A DNA stretch of 64,000 nucleotides, from positions 53,697,123 to 53,761,122 of the forward strand of contig NC_052351.1 in assembly GCF_009727055.1 (NCBI RefSeq), read 5' to 3'. Source of the stretch: Benincasa hispida. Lineage: Eukaryota > Streptophyta > Magnoliopsida > Cucurbitales > Cucurbitaceae. This document shows, piece after piece, positions 55,540 through 64,000 of this stretch (position 1 is its first letter; each line of letters opens with the position of its first letter). The translations under genes and the position numbers were made by a program. The notes under the pieces were generated by a model. It was not told the origin of the DNA. It ran no database searches and saw only the letters and a program-made list of their open reading frames with translations.

Positions 55540-56149
55540 GAAGTACCAAAATATCAAATATTATAACATAAACATGATGGAATATACAAGCATACAACAG
55601 AAGCAATAGAATCAATAAACACTTTAATTACATTTAATTTGAGTTCTAAAAGCATGCATGAAAACACTTTTTACAAAATAAGGTTTCAAGAACTTATACC
55701 TTTGAAGACTTCCATGAAATCCAAGTTACTCTCTATGAAATTGAGCTGCAAATCAACACTAGACCACCAAGAGTGTCTTCTCTACTATTCTCCAACTTGG
55801 ATTTGAGTTGTGGAACTCAAAATTGAGATCAATTAGGTGAAGAGAGAATGAGGGTTTGAGAATTGTTGCAGAATTCACAAATTCAGCCTCATCCCTTTAT
55901 TTCACTCCAAAATTGAAGTCTTTTATGTATCTAATACATGCATCTACTAACTGAGTTAGCATTTGGACACTTCAAAATGCATCATGGAAATGAGATAGGT
56001 GTTGAAATTAAGAAGACAACACCTCACAATCACAAGATTTGGATATTTCCACTATCTCCATTCATTTTCCAATTCCAATTTGATTTAATTTAAGAAATAA
56101 TCAAATATAAAATTCAATTTCTAAAATTGAATTTTGAAAAATGAAAAAA

Positions 56150-56784
<635 letters not shown>

Positions 56785-58261
56785 TTAAATTAATAAAACA
56801 CCTAATTCATACATGAATCTTATTCATATAATTAAATATTTTAATCAATATTTAAATATTTTAATCTCTCCGATTACGTTTAATTTCGATAAATTAAACG
56901 CTGATTATATCGAATATAATCATCCAAACCCTAAATTGAAATTGAAAAATTCAAATTCAAATCTTAATTTTAAAATTTGAACACTTCAAATTTAATTTCC
57001 AAATTGAATTTGAACATCAAATTCACTCAATATACTAATCCAAGGTTTACGAGAGCTAGTAGAGGGACCTTATGGACCTACAAATCATGAGCTCCAATGA
57101 TTTGATTAATTTGCTAAACTTTTTAAACCGAATTAATCAATATTCGTTAACTACCGAGATACACCACTATAGCTCAGTAGTTGCACTCTCCTCACTGTAG
57201 ATATAATTCTGTCCACTTGTTTAATCATAATCAGTAAGTCAATCCTTCACAAGTTATTTGTAATAACGACTGGGTCAAATGTTTTTTTTACTCTCGAAAT
57301 TACATCTTGCTTCTTAAGTCCCACTGATCCTCTAATGAACAATTGGTTTGTGATCCAGTCACTAAACCGAGTCCCAATGAGAGAGTGGGGCCTCTTGTTC
57401 AAGACTTGGATTCAGTACTTAAGATAACAACATTTCTACTACCCTAAATCGGGTAGGTGTAAATTTCGTCTTGCACCCTATTTTTCCAGCTATCTACCCG
57501 GTCTTACCCTTGAAATGGGAGGCTTATTGAGCCGATTCTGTTGAGCCAATCCTCACTTATGAAAATCTAAGGATGATCCCAAATAAATAGAAGTTCAGAG
57601 TTAGCTCAAGATTAAGGCCGAGTTACTTAGATCATTGAATTGAAACAATCAGTCTTAAATAGTAAATAGCGTTATAAAGTAAGAGTGACTTATTTCTTGG
57701 TTCGATCTTATGCAAACTCATTGCATAGGATGCCCCCATTCCTCATGTCCATACATGAATGAATTAGGATCACTTCGTTTGTAGCACTTTACAACAAATT
57801 GTAACAACTACATAGTTGGCCGCATTCGATAGTATTACCAGAATAAGGTACACAACATTATTCGTATACTATATACCGTTTTGGCTATTTACTGAACTTG
57901 ATCCACTCTTATATCTCTACATAAAGATCAAGTATTCATATAATAGCCATGGATTTTTAGTTTATTGGATTTAGTCTTTACAAATGCAATTTACACATTC
58001 AACAATAGTCATATTGAATAAATGTTAATAACATCTTTATTGATAATAGAAAACGTTTTACATTACAAACTTCAAGTTTTAGGACATACAACCGAAAAAT
58101 ATTCCACTTGGACTAAAACTCCAGTGGATTTTACATATATATAAATATATATACAATGTTAAGTAATGAGAGAATAAATACAATAAACTAGGGCATTAGA
58201 TACCAAGTATTTATCCCACATGCCTTAGGTCTATCTATGTTGCAGTCCTAGTCTCACTAGG

Positions 58262-58760
58262 TGACCCTTGAACACTTTAGCCGAGAGAGCCTTTGTAAAT
58301 GGATCGGTCAAGTGTCTTCAGAGGCAATCTGCATGACAATCACGTCTCCTCGGTGTACGATCTCCTTGATGAGATGGTACTTACGCTCGATGTGTTTTCT
58401 ACGCTTATGGATTCTAGGTTCCTTTAAGTTGACAACTGCTCTACTGTTATCACAATAGAAAATGATCAACAGATACATATTTGAAGCTACTTTCAAATCA
58501 GTCAGGAACTTTCTAAGCCACACTGCTTCTTTGGCTGTTTCACACGCAACTACATACTAAGCTTCCATGGTGGAGTCAGCAATACAACTTTGCTTTATAT
58601 TCCTCCACACTATAGCTCCTCCGTTCAGAGTGAATACTGACCCCAAAGTAGATTTCCTAGAATCTATATCAGTCTGGAAGTCATAATCAACACATCTAGT
58701 AAGGATCAGATCCTTCGCACCATACACAAGCATATAGTTCCTCATTCTCAGAAAATACTT
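58262..58760 (-). pseudogene. Copia-3 RNase H remnant
   Basis: Minus-strand pieces read MRNYMLVYGAKDLILTRCVD, YDFQTDIDSRKSTLGSVFTL, NGGAIVWRNIKQSCIADSTM, MWLRKFLTDLKVASNMYLLI, FYCDNSRAVVNLKEPRIHKR and RKHIERKYHLIKEI in order. Same family as Copia-1. The GYTD Asp is changed to CVD in context and a frame break occurs at about 58557. Confidence 0.82.
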
Positions 58761-59370
58761 GAGGATATTTTTAACGGTAGTCCAATGATCATATCTAGGA
58801 TTGGACTGATATCTGCTGACGATTCCAACTGCATAACATACAACATGGCATACATTAAACTCCTTATTGTTGATGTATATGAAATTCGTTTCATTACCTT
58901 AACCTCTTGAGGTGTCTTAAGACACTGTTCATTTGACAAATAAATTCCATGCCTAAAAGGTAACATACCTTTCTTAGAATCCTACATTTTATATCTAGAC
59001 AACATCTTGTCTATATAAGATGCTTGAGATAATGCTAAAGTTTTGTTCTTACAGTTTCAAACTATTTGGATCCCAAGAACATACTGTGCTTCTCCCAAAT
59101 CTTTCATTTGGAATTTCATAGCTAGCCATCTTTTAACGTCAGCAAGAAAATCTATTTCATTTCCTATGAGTAGAATATTATTAACATATAGAACCAAAAA
59201 AGCTATAGTTTTGTTGACAATCTTCTTGTAAACAAAAGATTCATCAACGTTCTATTCAAAACCATAAGAGTTGATCGCAATATCAAATCTCATGTTCCAG
59301 AATCGAGACGCTTGTTTTAGCTCATAAATGAATCTATTAAGCTCGGGGACCTTCTACTCTAACTTCTAGT
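58761..59370 (-). pseudogene. Copia-3 reverse transcriptase C-terminal remnant
   Basis: Minus strand near 59.2 kb reads LVLYVNNILLIGNEIDFLAD, then VKRWLAMKFQMKDLGEAQYV. The YVDD motif is YVNN: both Asp codons are AAT (59177-59182). Downstream, GMLPFRHGIYLSNEQCLKTP and SLMYAMLYVMQLES continue. The element is cut at about 59370 by Gypsy-2 gag, so the N-terminal RT, integrase and gag are absent. Confidence 0.82.
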
Positions 59371-59379
59371 TCTGATCCA

Positions 59380-60208
59380 AGGTAGGTCCCATACCAAATA
59401 ACTTTAAACATTTGCTCTCAGATTGAGAGTCTATCTCAACTACTAAACGAAGTGTCTCTGCATGTGAAGTCGACTTGAAAGCTCAAACAAAACCTTGAAT
59501 CTCGCTCTTTAAACCTTGGATAAATCTTTCTAGTCTCTTAGCTTCCATGGCGACCAATTCAGGAGCAAAGCAGGAAACCTGTCAAATTTTGATCATATTC
59601 TTCAATAGTCACATGGCCTTGCTTCAGGTCTAAGAATTCTTATTACTCAACATTCCTTAGGCTGGCAGAGAAATATTTTGTGTAGATGCGCTCTTTGAAC
59701 CGCTCCCACGTTATTGATTCGACCTCGGCATTTATCATACTTTCAGTAGACTACCACTAGATGCGACATTATTAGTGAGCAAGAAAACAGCACACTACAC
59801 CTTTTGATCGTCTGGGCACTTCATGTAGTGGAAAATATCTCTATAGAGGATAACCACAACTTTTCTTTGGTAGGATCCTTCAGTAACCCATCAAATGTTT
59901 GGGATTATACTTCCTAAAATCCCTTAGATACTTGGCTTCGACAGATAGGTTCTATAAGTTCTGTTGTGGAACAGGGTCTTGGGGAGCAGGTACCTCTTGA
60001 GATGATGCTCGTGGGGCTAACGCCTCCTCTACTATACTTCTAAATCTTTCTTCTAGCTGAACTGTTATCGCGACGAGATCAACCTAGGTGACGAGACTCA
60101 TGTCTATCTTTCATTCTCTGCAGCATTTTTTATGGGTGGGTGAAGTCCATCCCTATTATTGGTCCTTCATCCACGATTACTCATCCTTGCACTTCGATAT
60201 GACGACAT
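59380..60208 (-). pseudogene. Gypsy-2 gag remnant
   Basis: From a start near 60208 (MSSYRSARMSNRG) the minus strand gives the Retrotrans_gag fold. YLRDFRKYNPKHLMG-like sequence is followed by EKLWLSSIEIFSTT, KCPDDQKV, the ITWERFKERIYTKYFSASLR block, LDLKQGHVTIEEYDQN and LVAMEAKRLERFIQGLKSEI. Stops and frameshifts are frequent. The piece ends at about 59375 before the zinc knuckle, where it meets Copia-3. Confidence 0.75.
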
Positions 60209-60420
60209 CTCCTAACATTCACAGTCGACCTCTCTCAATTCTCAATTAAAGGAAACGGTTTAATATTACCTTTTAAGAAACTAGGCAAGGTCATGCACAT
60301 AAAAATTTAAAACATCTTAATAAAAAATATACCTGACAAGGACAAAGGATCCATAGATGGCCATAAGGGATACATAACCTAGACTTACATCGTAAGTCAG
60401 TCTACAAGACCTAAAATTTA

Positions 60421-60433
60421 GGCTTTGATACCA
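60421..60433 (-). promoter_or_regulatory. Gypsy-2 primer-binding site
   Basis: In inverse complement it reads TGGTATCAAAGCC, one base off the initiator tRNA-Met complement, 2 bp from the LTR edge. It fixes the element on the minus strand. Confidence 0.82.
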
Positions 60434-60435
60434 AG

Positions 60436-60702
60436 TGTAACGACCCGATATTTCCATATCTCTAATATGGGTCTTACTCATAAATACACTTTTAAAACCC
60501 AAACATTTTGACCATTAAGGAAACATAAAATTTATTAAAAAAATAAAGACAGTTAAGAAAAATAACATTTAAAAAGAAATTTTTTTTTACCAACATCGAG
60601 TTCCAAATCAAAAAAATTTAAATAGCTTGAAAACGTAAATTGAGCAGAAGTGATTTTCATGTCCCATATGGCACGATCGTAGGTCCCTATCATCACTCCT
60701 CG
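60436..60702 (-). repeat. Gypsy-2 5' LTR fragment
   Basis: It starts TGTAACGACCCGATATTTCC, the inverse of the LTR 3' end, of the same general type as 6865-7043. It is cut at about 60702 by the Copia-4 LTR. Confidence 0.7.
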
Positions 60703-61708
60703 ATTTGAACTGTCGGTCTTCAATAGAGTGACCAACAGTTAATGAAGGTTGATTAATTTAATAAAAAAAGCTTAATTAATTAATCAAGTGTCATTCGAGC
60801 TTCAATAGGTCCATAAGGTGGGTTAGCTCAATAAAGACTAATGAGAATCAAATTAATTTTGGTTTAATTTGAATTGTTCATATTAATTAAAGGAAACTAA
60901 TTGTATAAGATACAATTAATATGATGTATGTTGATACATTATAAAGTGTAATGTATGTTGATACATTATATAATTTAAGGAGAGAGATAAGTATTTGAAT
61001 ATGATTCAAATATTAATTTATACAAATGTGATTTAAATAAAAACTATAGGTTATAGTATATGTGATATAATATAAACTGTAAGTTATATGTGATGTATGA
61101 TATAACATATAGTTTAATATATCAATATACATATATATTAATAAATTCAAATTCAAATTGTTTGAATTTTGAAATTTAAGAAAAAAAAAAGGGATTTATT
61201 TTAACTACCTCAACCCCCTTAAACTTCTCAACCTTTCCAATACATAAGAAACAAGAGAGAGATCATCTTGTTCTTGATCCCTCTCCATCTCTCTATGTTA
61301 TTCTTTAAGAAAAATCTCTCAAGCTCTCATTCTTTCCCTCTTACTAAGATTGAGTTAAAGTCCACGAAACTCCGTACAATTCTCTTCCCTGAGAATAACG
61401 AGGAAGGCCTCATAGTAGTGTCCTCTTCATCTTGTACGTTGTGTTCGTGGTTGCAGATTTGGCAGATTGAGAGAAGCAGCCTGTGATCGTGCTTGTGAGA
61501 GGAAGCGAGAAGATGATGTTCTTAAGAGGTATGTGATACCCTATCCCTCTTCTCCTCTTTGTATTTTCTCAATAGCAACATGCTTAAGTTAATAAATTTG
61601 TTTATCCATGAATTTCCATTGCTCTGAATTAATTTGAATGTTCTGTAAATTGAATTTAAAGACAACTGCATCCAATTACTTCCACGGTGGGAAATTCCAA
61701 TCCCTTCA
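60703..61708 (+). repeat. Copia-4 5' LTR (5'-truncated)
   Basis: It contains GTCGGTCTTCAATAGAGTGA, CAACAGTTAATGAAG and GGTCCATAAGG, matching 35825-35940 of Copia-2, and ends AATCCCTTCA at 61708. The LTR start is missing. AT-rich tracts at 60.9-61.15 kb and a CTCTC-rich leader-like block at 61.26-61.33 kb lie before the end. Confidence 0.75.
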
Positions 61709-61710
61709 AT

Positions 61711-61723
61711 TGGTAACAGAGCC
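61711..61723 (+). promoter_or_regulatory. Copia-4 primer-binding site
   Basis: TGGTAACAGAGCC lies 2 bp after the LTR end, a common plant Copia variant of the initiator tRNA-Met site. Confidence 0.85.
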
Positions 61724-64000
61724 ATCTTAAATCTCTAAATTTGGTTTTTGAACCTTAATTCAGAGTATTTGTGGGTAAATGTTTTGCATTATGAATGTTG
61801 AATGTTCTGGTTTTTGCACATTGGATGGTTTTGAGATTGGCATTAGATTTACTGCTTAATTAAGTTGGTTTGTAAGGGCCCGTTTTATTTTTGGGCATTA
61901 ATTTCTTGTAATCAAGTCTTTATTTAAGTTCATGTCATTCATGAAGGTGTTTCGACTTCAATTTGGAGAAATACGGAGTAAGAACGGAGCAATTCAGATG
62001 AACGGATGTAGGAGAGCAGACATTCTACCTTATAGCGTAAGGCTAGAAGGTTGCAATGCTTGCCTTACGTTGTAAGGCAGAGGGTTCAGCATCGCAACGC
62101 TTCAGCCGCAGTGTTTCAATGCTGCATGGAGTATCGCAACGAGCGGCGTAGCGCTATGTTATGGCGAATGCAAATGCCAGTGTCGCGATGCTCCGAACAT
62201 GAAGCGTGCATGTAGTGGTAGTTCCAGATCGTGCCTTCAAGTTTTGGGGCCGTAGTGGAAGGAAGTTTTTATATTTTATTAATATTAATTTGTAATATTT
62301 AATTATATTTAGTTTTTTCATTAACTAAATTAATATAAGTGTTTATATTAATTTAATTAATGTTTGGATGCCAATTTTGGTCTAATGTTGCTTTTATATT
62401 AATTATACATGTGATGTATGATTTATTTATTATATTACATAGTGTATGCCATATAGTATAAAAATTCCACTATAGGGTAAACATTATTTCATGCATCATT
62501 TTAATATAGATGTTATATTATATAGTTGCATGGTTTAATTAAGCATGCTCATGCATCATATTTAATATAATTGTTATATTATGTGATTGTATGCATTTAT
62601 AACATGTCCATGCATCATTTTATTTTATAAGTATCATAATATATAGTATGGATGGATGGATGAATGTTATGTTATTTTCATTACTTTATTATATGATTGT
62701 TATGTACAATGTAATAAAAATGAAGTTGTATGGAACATGACACCACTTTAGTAAAATTATAATTGTTATAATTTTTGAAAGTATGTCATTAGATGCATAT
62801 ATAGGTTTCAATTATTTTATTAACTTTTTATGAATGTTATAAGTTTAATGAAATTAGAAATAAAATTTATAATAAAGAGTTGCATGCAAATATAGATTAA
62901 AATTAATTCTAAATGGTTTAAAATTAATTTCATTTCGACCTATGTTGATAATATTTCTAATATGATTAGAAATAGGTTTATTCTTTTTATTTCCATTTAA
63001 TGGGATTAAATTGGATTAAATAAAAGATTAAATTTATAACATAATTGTCTGGGACCTTTATCTAAAGAAGGTTCTGTCTAAGGTTGCGGTATTTAAGCTG
63101 ACAAAAGAGAAACACCCCTACCTAAGAACTAACCTAGAAGGTGAGTTAGACAATAATGTTATAAGCATGCAATAAATGATTAGGTTTATTAAAGTGTTTA
63201 ATAAACAAGAATTATATATTATTAAACTATCCAATATAAGAGTTATATTGGGTCAATTTAACAATTTGTTTAGATAAATCTATTAGCCTAATTTACCTAA
63301 GTAATGAACTCTCGTTCGTAAAATATTTAATGGGAGGAAAAATATGTATATTATAGGTCATGTTTTCATTCACGTTCTCCCTAAATGTTCACACCGTGAG
63401 ACTCATGCTCGACCTTGAGGCACTTGCGAGCGTCCTCCTCCAGATGGTGTTTGCATATGTCAATATCAAGGTGAATGGAGAAAGTATTTATAGTAAGTGG
63501 GAGAAGGATGTGTGTCAACATGTCCTATGGTCTACTTCATTAGTTTGCATCGTGAGATCTTCTTGAACAACCTCGAGGTATCATGGGAGTGTCCCCTTTC
63601 GGATGGTTAGTACATTAGGTCAATATCAACGTGAACTTCATAAATGGATATGATCGCTTTAGTTTTTGACCCAATTGGTTTTTCCCTTCGTTTGGCTCAT
63701 TGGGATTGAACTTTAGGGTCTAAAATGGAGGGTCACACTTATAAGAAATTGTTAAGCAATTTAATGATTTCTTGACCAAATAAATGGTAACTAATTGTTA
63801 TAGGAATAAGAGTTATTTTGGTATAACAGTTGATTGAGAATGTCTCAATTCAGTGAAGGAATGATTGACCATCCTTCAGTGGCTTTTATTCTGATTCACT
63901 GGAGTATCATAGCAACAGAATTTTGAATTAATATGAATGAGATTCATATTAATTGAGTTCATTCTTTTAATTTCTATGCTGAATAAGAATGGATAATAGA
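61724..64000 (+). other. Copia-4 5' leader, running off the window
   Basis: Non-coding sequence homologous, in inverse complement, to the Copia-1 leader. Examples are 63050-63150 against 20680-20800 (ACAAAAGAGAAACACC-type block), 63580-63600 (GGGAGTGTCCCCTTTCGG) against 20350-20420, and 63838-63900 against 19980-20040. Gag should begin shortly beyond 64000. Confidence 0.65.
62030..62225. repeat. GC-rich TTGCAACG/ATCGCAACGC cluster in the Copia-4 leader
   Basis: CTTATAGCGTAAGG, GCCTTACGTTGTAAGGC (palindromic), GCATCGCAACGCTTCAG and GTATCGCAACGAGCGGCG occur within 200 bp of an otherwise AT-rich region. It parallels 17700-18060 and 21690-21775. Confidence 0.6.

Noticed and set aside
61268..61486. 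72-codon plus-strand frame near the Copia-4 LTR end
   Set aside because: It lies within the LTR upstream of the primer-binding site and is not conserved in frame in the other LTRs.

Overview
The window looks like repeat-rich, intergenic plant nuclear DNA. It is strongly AT-rich. I found no intact host protein gene, tRNA or rRNA. Almost everything that can be named is a decayed LTR retrotransposon (Ty1/Copia and Ty3/Gypsy), a small DNA transposon or MITE, or a short mitochondrial DNA insertion. The Copia LTRs that begin TGTTGGG, the Gypsy LTRs that begin TGTAACGACCC or TGTAAAACCCGAACCC, and the 'TCTATCA(c/t)TGATAGA' repeats remind me of cucurbit genomes. That is recall, not a database result.

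Layout. 1-6.9 kb: AT-rich DNA with a probable GATACG-rich TIR element (0.7-1.4 kb) and a 2.8-kb hAT-like non-autonomous transposon (3569-6354) with a 7/8-matching 8-bp target duplication. 7.0-22.7 kb: Copia-1, on the minus strand. Its 3' LTR carries a 2.6-kb LTR-like insertion, its 3' end carries a 3.1-kb Gypsy solo LTR with a perfect CCTAG duplication, and its integrase carries a ~1-kb insertion. 22.95-30.1 kb: Gypsy-1, on the plus strand, with two size-mismatched LTRs and a scrambled interior. 30.1-32.1 kb: AT-rich DNA with a MITE. 32.2-38.4 kb: Copia-2, on the plus strand, a chimeric and deleted element. 38.4-44.8 kb: AT-rich DNA, a Tourist-like MITE and an orphan Gypsy LTR end with a primer-binding site. 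44.85-46.7 kb: the 3' end of a minus-strand SIRE-like Copia. 46.7-55.0 kb: the best-preserved element, a full-length SIRE-like Copia (8318 bp) with ATATC duplications at both ends. It is inserted in the left target duplication of a 262-bp Mutator-like MITE (55033-55294). 55.5-59.4 kb: Copia-3, on the minus strand, with a mitochondrial cox1-containing fragment in its LTR. 59.4-60.7 kb: the 5' end of a minus-strand Gypsy (gag, PBS, LTR). 60.7-64.0 kb: the start of Copia-4, on the plus strand, from the same family as Copia-1. The window ends in its leader, before gag.

No pathway or operon links these parts. The biology here is the nesting order, dated by target-site duplications and one internal empty site, and the way the elements decayed. 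Several elements lost catalytic or metal-binding codons through changes that each fit a single G-to-A step on the coding strand. I found no convincing novel coding system. The observations most worth a second look are the MITE/SIRE nest, the mitochondrial chimera with apparently unedited cox1 codons, the exact 111-bp triplication in the Copia-1 leader, the recurring 14-16-bp palindrome AGCGTTGCAACGCT, and the chimeric retroelement junctions.
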